NCBI GenBank assembly: GCA_964472305.1
Contig: CAYYJR010000001.1
Coordinates: 62,001 to 126,000, forward strand
Origin: CAYYJR01 sp964472305
Lineage (GTDB): Bacteria; Armatimonadota; Hebobacteria; CAIYQO01
Direction: 5' to 3'
Length of the DNA: 64,000 nucleotides
Part shown: piece after piece, positions 7,220-15,927 of the stretch
Layout of the letters: each line of letters opens with the position of its first letter
How positions within the stretch are numbered: the first letter of the stretch is position 1
Notes under the pieces: generated by a model
Told to the model about the DNA's origin: nothing
Seen by the model: the letters and a program-made list of their open reading frames with translations, nothing else
The model's database searches: none
Made by a program: the position numbers and the translations under genes

Positions 7220-8941
7220 TTATGCCAGCAGCCCCCGCTCGCCGAGCGACTTGATGAGTTCCTTGTGCCATTCGCGCAGGCGGCGGCTGATGTGGTACTC
7301 GTCGTGCGGTTGGCGCTGGTCCCATTGGGCTGCGAAGTTCGCCAGCACGGGCACCAGTTCGTTCATGCGCCGCGCGTCGGGGAAGCCGGGATTCGTCTTG
7401 TTGGTACACATGTGGAAGTAGTGCACCTCGGCTTCTAGAACGACATGGGCTGCCCGCGCGAAGAAGGCGAAATCCTCGAACTTCTGCAGGATGAAGCGCT
7501 GCGCGTCGGCCTCGAGCTTCGCTACCGCCGGCCGGGCGCGGGCGAGCAGATCCTCCGCATCCGCCAGCGCCTGCCGCTTCTCCTCGACTAACGCCGCCGG
7601 CCCGACGGCCCGGTACGACGGGCCCACCATCCCGGCATGGTACGGGATGCGCAGGCTCGGCATGCCCTGGGCAAACGGGTAGGCAAAGGCCGCCCCGGCC
7701 TTGGTGGTCATCACCTCGCCATGGGCGAACCACCCCAAAACCAAGCCCATATCGGGCAGAACGGACTGGGCAGTGAAGGTCCCCTGCCCCGCATAATACA
7801 CGCGCGCCGCGACCCCTTCGACATCCAGGAAGACCTCCGCCAATTCCGGCAGATCCATGCCGAACTCGCCGCGCAAGAACTCGCACACGGTCTCCCGCGG
7901 CGAGGCGGTCGGATCCTTCGCCCGGCGGCAGAAGAACTCGGCGTTGAACCCGCCGAGCGTGTCGAAGCAGCACAGCTCCAGGTCGGTCGGGAGTGGCTCC
8001 CCATCTCGCACCCGCGCGAGCTGGGGGTACAGTGCTCGCCGGCCCGGCAACACATTCGCGTGCGGACTCCACGAGTCGTGGATGGTGGCAATGCGGGCGT
8101 TGACGTAGGCGGCACCCAGAGCACGCGCTTCCTCGAGATGCTGGGCGAGCTGCGACAGGTTAACGCTCGGATAGAAGTTGCGCCCCCAGTACTCGGAGTG
8201 CACGTCGAAGTGCACCAGCAGCGGGTTCGACGTCGCCGCCCGGCACAGATGCACATTGAACGGCGAGTGCAGGTTGAAATCACCGAAGGTGTCGTCCGCG
8301 CTGACCAGGATCGCCGGCCGCTTGCGGGCTGCGACCAGCAACGAGTCGACCGCGAAGCGGTGCCCCCCCATGACGTGCAGGTCCACCGACATCTCCAGGT
8401 TGTGGCGGACGCACTGCTCATGTACCGCGCCGACGATCCGGTCCAGGTACTCCTCCATCGGCACCGTCTGATGCTGGAACTCGCTGACCACGACTTCTGA
8501 CCCTTCCTCGATCCACAACTCGAGGCCGGTCAGGTTCGGCGCCAATTCCAGGAGTTCGTCCACCTGGTCCTGCAGCAGTTCGTAAATCCGGGGGCTGCGC
8601 ATATCCGGCTCACCGGCGGCATTGAACAGTCCCTCACCCGCCGCGCCCCACTGCGCCGCCGGCGGCATCATGATCGCATGGAAGCTAAACCAGAACCCGA
8701 TTCCGGCTTCGCGGCACATCGCGGCGGCTTGCCGCAGGTTCTCGCGCATGACCTGGACGTGCTGCCTCTCCTCCGCCCCGAGCAATCCCGGGTATTTCGG
8801 GAACAGGAACGGTCGCCCGGCGTAACAACCGCGACCGACCGTCCAATGGACCAGTTGCGACACACCGTGCGCGCTGGCGAAATCCACCAGCCGCCGCCAG
8901 TGCTCCGGCGTTCCAAAATCACTGGATAGTCCCAGTTTCAT
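7220..8941 (-). CDS. Barrel-like sugar-operon protein of unknown family, copy 2
   Basis: This is the tandem paralog of the gene at 5351-7111, 573 residues long. The two proteins share nearly all of their length, with blocks identical at DNA level (8406-8863 equals 6543-7000; 7407-7626 equals 5541-5760) separated by clearly diverged blocks such as 7640-7800 and 8210-8400. The start MKLGLSSDF at 8941 follows AAGGAG. It is the first gene of the operon, and a palindromic candidate operator lies 30-50 bases upstream. The function is unknown; it is presumably related to the glycan handled by the GH36 and GH95 enzymes. Confidence 0.7.
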   Translation of the reverse strand: MKLGLSSDFGTPEHWRRLVDFASAHGVSQLVHWTVGRGCYAGRPFLFPKYPGLLGAEERQHVQVMRENLRQAAAMCREAGIGFWFSFHAIMMPPAAQWGAAGEGLFNAAGEPDMRSPRIYELLQDQVDELLELAPNLTGLELWIEEGSEVVVSEFQHQTVPMEEYLDRIVGAVHEQCVRHNLEMSVDLHVMGGHRFAVDSLLVAARKRPAILVSADDTFGDFNLHSPFNVHLCRAATSNPLLVHFDVHSEYWGRNFYPSVNLSQLAQHLEEARALGAAYVNARIATIHDSWSPHANVLPGRRALYPQLARVRDGEPLPTDLELCCFDTLGGFNAEFFCRRAKDPTASPRETVCEFLRGEFGMDLPELAEVFLDVEGVAARVYYAGQGTFTAQSVLPDMGLVLGWFAHGEVMTTKAGAAFAYPFAQGMPSLRIPYHAGMVGPSYRAVGPAALVEEKRQALADAEDLLARARPAVAKLEADAQRFILQKFEDFAFFARAAHVVLEAEVHYFHMCTNKTNPGFPDARRMNELVPVLANFAAQWDQRQPHDEYHISRRLREWHKELIKSLGERGLLA

Positions 8942-8968
8942 TTGCTCTCCTTTGTCGCTCGTTTTGTC

Positions 8969-8990
8969 GTAAGCGTTACCGTAGCGCTAC
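8969..8990 (-). promoter_or_regulatory. Tandem palindromes, candidate LacI-type operator
   Basis: Two short dyads sit just upstream of the first operon gene: GTAAGCGTTAC (8969-8979) and the perfect palindrome GTAGCGCTAC (8981-8990). The central GCGC/GCG resembles LacI/GalR-family operators, which commonly control sugar operons. No cognate regulator gene is in the window, so this is only a candidate. Confidence 0.3.
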
Positions 8991-9437
8991 CTTCTTTCCG
9001 TTAGTTCCGGCATCGGCTGCGCGTGCGGCACCACCATCTTCGGCAGGTACCGGTACTTTGCCTCGTGGTTTACCTGGTGCAAATCATTAAAATGCGATTC
9101 CGTTTTTTCTGTGTTCCCGATGGTCCCGTCGTTGGCGGGACGTAGGGTGCCAAACGTGGAAGTCCATTTCCACGTTTGGCACTGGATAGTCTTGCCGTCC
9201 TTCGAAATCCTGGTGCACAAGCTAGCCTGACCGTAAATCGCCGGCATAACCTCGTCCGCGCCCACGTCGCCGGGCTTAAGCCAGGCCAGCGGTGTCCAGG
9301 TACAGCAGGTGGTCGTTTGCCGCGTCCGCAGGCAATCCGCACTGCAGTTACCGGGGGATGTCGTAGCTGATCTCCCACGGGCCCTCGACGGGGACGCGAA
9401 AAAATATACCGTTGAGTTCCAACTCGAGTTGTGGCAT
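8987..9437 (-). pseudogene. Decayed gene with in-frame stop and frameshift
   Basis: A good ribosome site (AGGAG, six bases before ATG at 9437) starts MPQLELELNGIFFRVPVEG, and the reading stops at TAA (9348-9350) after SYDIPR. The same frame continues past the stop with coherent sequence (DHLLYLDTAGLA). A shift then leads into WLKPGDVGADEVMPAIYGQ and on to 8987. I read this as one decayed gene of unknown family. It lies upstream of the sugar operon on the same strand and may have been its former first member. A palindromic repeat (9147-9182) lies inside the remnant. Confidence 0.4.
9147..9182. repeat. Perfect hairpin with GTGGAA/TTCCAC core, copy A
   Basis: The arms GTGCCAAACGTGGAA (9147-9161) and TTCCACGTTTGGCAC (9168-9182) pair perfectly over 15 bases around GTCCAT. 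No T-run follows on either strand. The core CGTGGAAGTCCAYTTCCACG recurs at 48118-48151, and a degenerate relative is at 39069-39092. Confidence 0.75.
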
Positions 9438-9709
9438 AGCCATCTCCTGCGATCTGCCGCCCAGGGGTGATAAGGGGATCAGACAGTACCAGTTCCCTGC
9501 GCAGCGGACATGACATCGCGCAAACTTACTACATCGGCATATCGCTGTCAATAACCGTCTGATCCAATGCCGTCCACTTACCAAAGAGCCTTGATTATGA
9601 CAAAAATACGATATCGCTGTGATGCGAGTGCGACATTGCCGGCGTATCGTCGTATATAGGACAGAAGCGACATGCGCCACAGCAATGCGAATGCAGAGGA
9701 GAGTGATCG

Positions 9710-11203
9710 ATGAAACACCTGCACGGTATGATGACAGGCATATTGTTTCTGGCGCTGCTGGCCATGGCGGCGGTGGCGCAGGAAGGCCGGCGTGGTGGGG
9801 AGGATGGCAAGCGCCGTCCCGCGCTGGAGCAACCGTTGCCGGCGGCGGTCGCCACCGAGGCGACGCTGTCCGTCGTGTTGGGGCGTCCGACGAATACCGA
9901 GATCACCCTGAGCATCCTCTCCGCCGGTACACGGGAAGCGTATCTTGAATATGGCACGACGCAGGGAGTCTATCCCCGGCAGACGGCGCAAGTGACCCTG
10001 CCGGCCCATACCCCGGTGGAGGTGCTGCTGAACGGCCTGCAAGCGGATACGCGGTATTATTACCGCGTTCGCACGCGGCAACCCGGCGAGGCCGCATTTG
10101 CCGCGGGTGCGGCGCATGCCTTCCACACCCCGCGCGCGCCCGGCAGCGCCTTCACCTTCGCCGTGCAGGGCGATTCGCATCCGGAACGTCCGCAGCAACA
10201 CGATTCCGCGTTGTACGCGCAAACGCTGCAGGCCGTGGCGGCGGACCCCCCGGACTTCTACCTTACCATCGGCGACGATTTCAGCGTGGATACGCTCCGC
10301 ACCATCAATGCCGAGACCGTCCAGCAGCTCTACCTGCGCCAACGGTATTTTCTGGGATTGCTGGGTCAGTCCACTCCACTGTTCCTGGTTAACGGCAATC
10401 ACGAGCAGGCGGCGGCGTGCAACCTGGACGGCACGCCGGACAACATCGCTGTCTGGGCACAGACGGCGCGCAACGCGTTATTCCCGCAGCCAGCGCCCGA
10501 TACTTTTTACACCGGCGACGCGCAGCCCGTGGCGCATATCGGTTTGCTGCGCGATTACTACGCCTGGACGTGGGGTGATGCCCTTTTCGTGGTGATCGAT
10601 CCCTACTGGCATTCGTCGCAGCCGGTGGATAACATTTTTGGCAGCCGCGATAAAGGCGGCAAAGGCGGTCGCGACCGCGACCTGTGGGAAAGCACTCTGG
10701 GCGATGCGCAATACGCCTGGCTGAAGATGACGCTGGAGAAGAGCACGGCAAAGTACAAATTCGTCTTCACCCACCACATGCTGGGCACCGGGCGCGGCAA
10801 CGAATTGGTCGGACAATTCGAGTGGGGAGGCAGGGATCGCAACGGCCGGGACCTGTTCGCCGCCAAGCGTCCGGGGTGGGCGATGCCCCTGCATCAGCTT
10901 TTCGTGAAGACCGGCGTGTCGATTCTTTTCCAGGGTCATGACCACGTCTTCGCGCGGCAGGTCATCGATGGCGTCACCTACCAGACGCTGCCCGAACCCG
11001 CCGATCCCAATTATGCGCTGTACTTCTCCGAAGCTTACCCGGCGGCGGACACGCGGCCCAACACCGGTTACGTGCGTGTGACCGTCTCCCCGGACAAAGC
11101 GACAGTGGCCTATATCCGGCAATACTTGCCAAACGATGAAACGGCTGACCATAAGAGCGGTGAGGTGGCATTCAGCTTCACCGTCGCTCCCCGCAAGCCG
11201 TAA
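9710..11203 (+). CDS. Secreted calcineurin-like metallophosphoesterase
   Basis: The 497-residue product has a signal peptide (hydrophobic residues 8-22, AVAQ cleavage region), a basic/Gly linker, a fibronectin/purple-acid-phosphatase-like beta domain (about 50-140), and a metallophosphoesterase domain. The metal motifs are all present: GDSH (154-157), GDD (188-190), GNHE (229-232), THH (354-356) and GHDH (409-412). It probably hydrolyses phosphate esters outside the cytoplasm; the substrate cannot be told. The start is supported by GAGGAGAG six bases upstream. A truncated paralog follows 23 bases downstream. Confidence 0.85.
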   Translation: MKHLHGMMTGILFLALLAMAAVAQEGRRGGEDGKRRPALEQPLPAAVATEATLSVVLGRPTNTEITLSILSAGTREAYLEYGTTQGVYPRQTAQVTLPAHTPVEVLLNGLQADTRYYYRVRTRQPGEAAFAAGAAHAFHTPRAPGSAFTFAVQGDSHPERPQQHDSALYAQTLQAVAADPPDFYLTIGDDFSVDTLRTINAETVQQLYLRQRYFLGLLGQSTPLFLVNGNHEQAAACNLDGTPDNIAVWAQTARNALFPQPAPDTFYTGDAQPVAHIGLLRDYYAWTWGDALFVVIDPYWHSSQPVDNIFGSRDKGGKGGRDRDLWESTLGDAQYAWLKMTLEKSTAKYKFVFTHHMLGTGRGNELVGQFEWGGRDRNGRDLFAAKRPGWAMPLHQLFVKTGVSILFQGHDHVFARQVIDGVTYQTLPEPADPNYALYFSEAYPAADTRPNTGYVRVTVSPDKATVAYIRQYLPNDETADHKSGEVAFSFTVAPRKP

Positions 11204-11226
11204 CGACAAGTTGAAAGGAGACAACT

Positions 11227-11733
11227 ATGAATACGCTACTTCGCATCACCTTGATGGTGCTGTGCATCGCGCTGACACTGGGCGCTCTGGCACAGGGTAA
11301 TCCGCCGCCGCGCAATGACGGCAATCCGCCGCCGCTGCGCAACAATGGCCAGCGCCCACCCCGCGACGGCGCCGGTGGAGGCGGGGGGTATACCCTTGAA
11401 CAGGCCATCCACCAACTGCTCGTGCAAAACAAGGTATCGGCAGTGTTTCACGGTCACGACCATCTCTTCGTGAAACAGGAGTTGGACGGCATCATCTACC
11501 AGGAAGTGCCGCAGCCGGGATGGGTGGGTCGCTTTGATAGCCGACGTGCCGTCGAATATGGGTATCGGGACGGAGTCGTGTTGGGCAGTTCCGGCTACCT
11601 GCGCCTGACGGTCGCGACGAAGCAGGCCACAGTCGAGTATGTCCGTGCACTGCTGCCGTCGGCGGAAACCAGCGACCAATGGAACGGAGTCGTGGCGCAT
11701 AGCTATACTATTTCGCCGTCGTCGGTTCCATGA
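11227..11733 (+). CDS. Secreted truncated metallophosphoesterase paralog (GHDH end only)
   Basis: This 168-residue protein has its own signal peptide (residues 5-23, ALAQ), a Pro/Asn/Gly-rich linker (24-54), and then only the last part of the phosphoesterase domain: IHQLLVQNKVSAVFHGHDH (GHDH at 76-79), DGIIYQEVPQPG and SGYLRLTVATKQATVEYVR. This aligns with residues from about 394 to the end of the upstream enzyme. The motifs GDSH, GDD, GNHE and THH are absent, so it cannot form the two-metal site alone. AAAGGAG precedes the start. It may be a decaying duplicate or a small binding/partner protein; the clean frame and strong ribosome site favour expression. Confidence 0.7.
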   Translation: MNTLLRITLMVLCIALTLGALAQGNPPPRNDGNPPPLRNNGQRPPRDGAGGGGGYTLEQAIHQLLVQNKVSAVFHGHDHLFVKQELDGIIYQEVPQPGWVGRFDSRRAVEYGYRDGVVLGSSGYLRLTVATKQATVEYVRALLPSAETSDQWNGVVAHSYTISPSSVP

Positions 11734-11811
11734 ATTCCCGCGGGTGAGCGGTGACTTGCCGCGAGACGAGCGCCGGGGCGGGCGCTGAAAAGCGCACGGC
11801 AGACGTGGATT

Positions 11812-11840
11812 TTGACGTCTCTCCCCGGTTTCGGTATACT
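11812..11840 (+). promoter_or_regulatory. Sigma-70-type promoter of the acyl-CoA dehydrogenase gene
   Basis: TTGACG (11812-11817), 17-base spacer and TATACT (11835-11840). The expected transcript start near 11847 leaves a leader of about 58 bases before the ATG at 11905. Confidence 0.7.
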
Positions 11841-11904
11841 AAAGCGGTTTTACCTCAATCCCCCACCCGGACGGCGTGATTGCCGTCCCCTGGAGACTAC
11901 CGAT

Positions 11905-13071
11905 ATGCTCGATTACGGCCTGACCGAAGAACAATTATTTATCCGCGACTGTGCTCGCGAGATTGCCGACAAAAAGATCCGTCCCGTCGCTGCCGAGTAT
12001 GACCGAGAAGAGATCTTCCCGTGGGACGTGGTGAAGGCACTTGCCGCCGCCGACCTCTGCGGGGTATACATCGACGAGAAATATGGCGGCCTGGGCGGCG
12101 CCACACCCATCATGAACATGGTGCTGGTGACGGAAGAGCTGTCCAAGGCGTGCGGGGGTATTTCGCTGGCCTTCGCCGCCACCGGGCTGGGTACGATTCC
12201 CATTATTGTGTCCGCTTCCGAGGAACAAAAGGAAAAGTATCTGCCGGACATTGCCGCCGGGAAGAAACTGGCGGCCTTCGGCTTGACCGAAGCCAACGCC
12301 GGCTCCAACGTGGCGGGCATGCAGACGCGCGCGGTGAAAGACGGCGACGACTACATCCTCAACGGCACCAAGCAGTGGATCACCAACGGCGGCGAAGCGG
12401 AAATTTACACGGTCTTCGCGGTCACGAATCCGGAAAAAGGCGCCCGCGGCGTCTCCGCGTTCATCGTGGAACGGGGCACGGAAGGCTTCACCTTCGGCAA
12501 GAAGGAAGATAAGATGGGCATCCGCGCCAGCGCCACCCGCGAACTAGTGTTCCAGAACTGCCGCGTACATAAGAGCCAATTGCTGGGCCGCGAGGGCACC
12601 GGCTTCATCACCGCGATGAAGACCTTCGACCTCTCGCGCCCCGGCGTCGCCTCGCAGGCGGTGGGCATCGCCTCCGGCGCCCTCGATCTGGCCGTCGATT
12701 TCGCCAACAACCGCAAGCAGTTCGGCGTGCCGGTCTCCAGCTTCCAGGGTCTGCGGTTCTATATGGCCGACATGGCGATGAAGGTGGAAGCCGCGCGCGC
12801 GCTGGTGTATGCCACCGCCCGCCACATCGACAGCCATCCCGGCGAGCGCTACACGCTCTACTCGGCGATGAGCAAATGCTTTGCCTCCGACGTGGCGATG
12901 GAAGTCACCACCAACGCCGTGCAGGTGTTCGGCGGCCATGGCTACATGCGCGAATACCCGATTGAAAAATACATGCGCGATGCCAAGATCACCCAGATCT
13001 ACGAAGGCACTAACCAAATCCAACGCGACGAAATCGGCCGCGCGCTCATCCAGGAGTTGCACAACCGATAA
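11905..13071 (+). CDS. Acyl-CoA dehydrogenase (short/medium chain type)
   Basis: The product is 388 residues, the usual length. It has the FAD-binding acyl-CoA dehydrogenase order: N-terminal helices, a beta domain with FGLTEANAGSNVAGMQT and QWITNGGEA, and a C-terminal helical domain with QVFGGHGYMREYPIEKYMRD. The catalytic base is E367 in QIYEGTNQIQR, the position used by short- and medium-chain and butyryl-CoA enzymes. It would introduce the alpha-beta double bond in acyl-CoA and pass electrons to ETF. The start at 11905 (MLDYGLTEEQ) fits the family N-terminus and follows TGGAG; upstream in-frame codons are not family-like. It appears monocistronic, with its own promoter and a hairpin after the stop. 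Confidence 0.92.
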   Translation: MLDYGLTEEQLFIRDCAREIADKKIRPVAAEYDREEIFPWDVVKALAAADLCGVYIDEKYGGLGGATPIMNMVLVTEELSKACGGISLAFAATGLGTIPIIVSASEEQKEKYLPDIAAGKKLAAFGLTEANAGSNVAGMQTRAVKDGDDYILNGTKQWITNGGEAEIYTVFAVTNPEKGARGVSAFIVERGTEGFTFGKKEDKMGIRASATRELVFQNCRVHKSQLLGREGTGFITAMKTFDLSRPGVASQAVGIASGALDLAVDFANNRKQFGVPVSSFQGLRFYMADMAMKVEAARALVYATARHIDSHPGERYTLYSAMSKCFASDVAMEVTTNAVQVFGGHGYMREYPIEKYMRDAKITQIYEGTNQIQRDEIGRALIQELHNR

Positions 13072-13099
13072 GGTTGCGGATTCACGCGTCATAACGGAT

Positions 13100-13119
13100 G
13101 GGGCGGGGCAACCCGCCCC
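13100..13119 (+). terminator. Hairpin after acyl-CoA dehydrogenase gene
   Basis: GGGGCGGG pairs with CCCGCCCC around GCAA, 29 bases after the stop. The downstream tract is only weakly T-rich (GTTCGCGTTTG), so it is an imperfect intrinsic terminator. Confidence 0.45.
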
Positions 13120-13293
13120 GTTCGCGTTTGGTGGTGCATAAGCTGAGGATTCGGCTTCCTTATCATTATTGTCAGTATTTCGATATCGAGTGGGCAAAAC
13201 CGGTGTGCCGGAGCGCGAAACGGGGAACGTTGTAGGAAAACACCGGCGATAGAACGGTCGGTAGGTAGCGTCGTGTGCGGTAATGGGGGCGGC

Positions 13294-14622
13294 ATGCGAG
13301 TCGGCATCATCGGAGCGGGTCCGGCGGGTACGGTTTGCGCGCTCACGTTATTGCGCGAAGCAGCGCTGCGCGGGCAGCAGCACGAGGTGTTGCTGTTCGA
13401 CCGGCGCTCTTTTGCGCAGGCCGGTCCGCGCGGATGCAACATGTGCGCCGGCGTCATCTCCGCCACGCTGCTGACCGTGTTGACCGACCTCGGCGCGCAG
13501 GTACCGCCGGAACTGGTGCAGCGATACGTTGACAGTCACTATTTTGAAACGCGTTCCGGCAGCGCGCACATTCCCCGCGATCCGTTATCGACGATCTGTA
13601 CCGTCTTTCGCAGCGCCGGTCCGCGCGGCGAGGCGGCACACGTCGAGCAGAGTTTCGATCAACTGCTGTTGCGCACGGCGCAGGCTGCCGGTGCCCGGCA
13701 GGTGAATGCCATGGTGGAAGATGTCAGCCTGCCCACCACCCCAGATGGGCCGTACCAGTTGCACACCGCAACGGGCGAAACATACGCGGTGGACGTGCTG
13801 GTGGGCGCATTCGGGGTGAACAGCACGCTGCCCGCGAAATTCGAAGCGCTGGGATTCGGGTATCGGCGACCCGACAGCTACCACGTCTGCCAGGCGGAGC
13901 TGCCGCTGGATGACGGATTCATCGACAGCGCCTATGGCGGCGAGATCAAGATCTTTTCCCTCGGCCTTCCCGGCATTCGCTTCGGCGCCCTGGTGCCGAA
14001 ACGACAGCATGTCACCGCCACCGTCATCGGACGCGACTTGCACCTGCCCGACTTGCAGCGTTTTTTGAATCACCCGCGCGTGCGGCGCCATTTCCCGCCG
14101 GGCTGGGAGATGCCCCCGGTCTGCTGCCACTGCCATCCGCGGTTGCCGGTTACGGCGGCGCGTCATCCGATCGCCGATCGCCTGCTCATCATCGGCGACG
14201 CCAACATCGCGCGGTATCTGAAAGGCGGCATCGAGTCGGCGTTTTTTACCGGTGCGCTGGCAGCAGAGATGATCCTGGCCGGCACGCTTAGCCGCACGGA
14301 ACTGACGCGTCACTTCCTGCGTCCCTGTCACGCGAAATACCTGTATGACAATCTTTATGGCAAGCTGCTGTTCGCCTGCAATGATCTGTTCTCGCGGATA
14401 CCGGCGCTGGCGCGCGCGAATATGCGGCTGGTCGAACGTGAGCGGCAATATCCGCGATGGGACGATCGCCGGCATACCCGCATGCTCTGGCATATTTTCA
14501 CCGGCGAGGCGCCATACGCGCAGATCTTTCGCGAGGCGATCAGCTTCTCGTTCATCGTGACGATGCTGCTCACGCTGCTCACCCCCCGGCTTGACCCCTC
14601 GTTCAACAAGGAGGATAGTTAG
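13294..14622 (+). CDS. Geranylgeranyl-reductase-family FAD oxidoreductase 1
   Basis: This 442-residue flavoprotein starts with a dinucleotide-binding motif (VGIIGAGPAGTVCALTL) and has the CNMCAGVIS segment that corresponds to the Cys-Gly motif of geranylgeranyl reductases. The second FAD motif is in LLIIGDANIARYLKGGIESA. The C-terminal part has a hydrophobic segment (about residues 415-430), which could tether it to the membrane. The start at 13294 is set so the GxGxxG strand is N-terminal; an in-frame GTG lies at 13273. Such enzymes reduce isoprenoid double bonds or act as lipid/quinone oxidoreductases; the substrate is not shown. It is coupled to a second family member three bases downstream. 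Confidence 0.75.
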   Translation: MRVGIIGAGPAGTVCALTLLREAALRGQQHEVLLFDRRSFAQAGPRGCNMCAGVISATLLTVLTDLGAQVPPELVQRYVDSHYFETRSGSAHIPRDPLSTICTVFRSAGPRGEAAHVEQSFDQLLLRTAQAAGARQVNAMVEDVSLPTTPDGPYQLHTATGETYAVDVLVGAFGVNSTLPAKFEALGFGYRRPDSYHVCQAELPLDDGFIDSAYGGEIKIFSLGLPGIRFGALVPKRQHVTATVIGRDLHLPDLQRFLNHPRVRRHFPPGWEMPPVCCHCHPRLPVTAARHPIADRLLIIGDANIARYLKGGIESAFFTGALAAEMILAGTLSRTELTRHFLRPCHAKYLYDNLYGKLLFACNDLFSRIPALARANMRLVERERQYPRWDDRRHTRMLWHIFTGEAPYAQIFREAISFSFIVTMLLTLLTPRLDPSFNKEDS

Positions 14623-14624
14623 CT

Positions 14625-15872
14625 ATGCTTGGAAACAGCGCGCCACTTGGACCGTTACGTGACAGAGAGACCGTCGCCATTATCGGCGCGGGACCGGGCG
14701 GATTGGCGTGCGCGCTCACCATCCAGCGTGAAGCGGCGCGGCGCGGCATCACCGTGCGCACGCTGGTTTTCGAAGGCAAAGACGCCACCCATTACAAGCA
14801 GTGTTCCGGGGTGCTCTCGCCACCGCTGCAACAACTGCTGCGTGATGAATTCGCCATCGAACTGCCCGCTCTGGTGCAGCGCGAAATTCAAGGATACGTG
14901 CTGCATACCGAGGACGCGCGCATTGCGCTAAGCGGGGTAGAGCACGGCGGCACGTCGCTGGCGGTGCGGCGTCAGGAGTTCGACACCTATCTGCGGCAAT
15001 GCGCCCAGCAGCGCGGCGTAGAGTTCGTGCATGCGCGGGTGACGGATCTTGAATTTCGCGATGACGGCGTGTGGATTTTCAGTTGGAATGGCACGTATCG
15101 CGCGAAAGTGGTTGTCGGCGCCTTCGGGCTAAGCCGCGCGATGCTCGCCACCCTATCCGCGCGCACGGCCTATCGCCCGCCGGCCGTGCTGGAAACCGTG
15201 GTGACGAAATGGCATCCCGGCGCGAACCTTGCGCCCATCCCCGATTTACTCGACAACTACATCCACGTCATGCTGCCCGCGTTGCCGCGTATCGAATTCG
15301 GCGCGCTCATCCCCAAAGGCAACCACATCGCCGCCATTATCGCCGGCGAAGGCGTGCGGACCGAGGACATGGATGCCTTCCTGGCGTTGCCGGAAATTCG
15401 TATCCTGGCGCCCGCCACGGGGAGCGATCTGGAATATTTCAAAGGACGCTTTCCCGTTGGACTTGCGCGCGGCAGTTTCGGCGACCGTTATGTGACGGTA
15501 GGCGACGCAGCCGGTCTGGTGCGGCCATTCAAGGGGAAGGGCATCAACTCGGCGATCATCACCGGGATGCGGGCCGCTGGGGTGATGATGACGGAAGGCG
15601 TCTCCGCAGCGGCGTTTCGCACATTTTATCGCCAGTGCGCGGAAATTACCGGCGACATTCCTTATGGCCGTCTGGTGCGACGTCTGGCCTGCCTGGCTTC
15701 GCATCATTTCTCGCTGCGTCCGCTGGTCCGCCTGGCGCAACAGGATCCCGCGCTGCGCGCGTTGCTGTTCGATTGCGTCTCCGGACGCGAAACTTACCGC
15801 AACATCGTGCTGCGCCCCGGTAACTTCTCCCTCGCCGTGCGCGTGGGATTGGCCACCCTCCGCGGACGGTAA
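14625..15872 (+). CDS. Geranylgeranyl-reductase-family FAD oxidoreductase 2
   Basis: The 415-residue product has VAIIGAGPGGLACALTIQRE at the N-terminus, KQCSGVLSPPLQ at the position of CNMCAGVIS in its neighbour, RRQEFDTYLRQCA, and the second FAD motif DRYVTVGDAAGLVRPFKGKG. AAGGAGG lies inside the end of the preceding gene and the two genes are only two bases apart, so they are translated together. The two proteins are clearly related but diverged; they may act in sequence on one isoprenoid or quinone, or form a heteromer. No isoprenoid biosynthesis gene is adjacent. Confidence 0.75.
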   Translation: MLGNSAPLGPLRDRETVAIIGAGPGGLACALTIQREAARRGITVRTLVFEGKDATHYKQCSGVLSPPLQQLLRDEFAIELPALVQREIQGYVLHTEDARIALSGVEHGGTSLAVRRQEFDTYLRQCAQQRGVEFVHARVTDLEFRDDGVWIFSWNGTYRAKVVVGAFGLSRAMLATLSARTAYRPPAVLETVVTKWHPGANLAPIPDLLDNYIHVMLPALPRIEFGALIPKGNHIAAIIAGEGVRTEDMDAFLALPEIRILAPATGSDLEYFKGRFPVGLARGSFGDRYVTVGDAAGLVRPFKGKGINSAIITGMRAAGVMMTEGVSAAAFRTFYRQCAEITGDIPYGRLVRRLACLASHHFSLRPLVRLAQQDPALRALLFDCVSGRETYRNIVLRPGNFSLAVRVGLATLRGR

Positions 15873-15927
15873 AGTCCCCGCGTCCGGGGAGACACGGGGG
15901 CAGCGAGTTGTCGGTGTCACACGCGGA

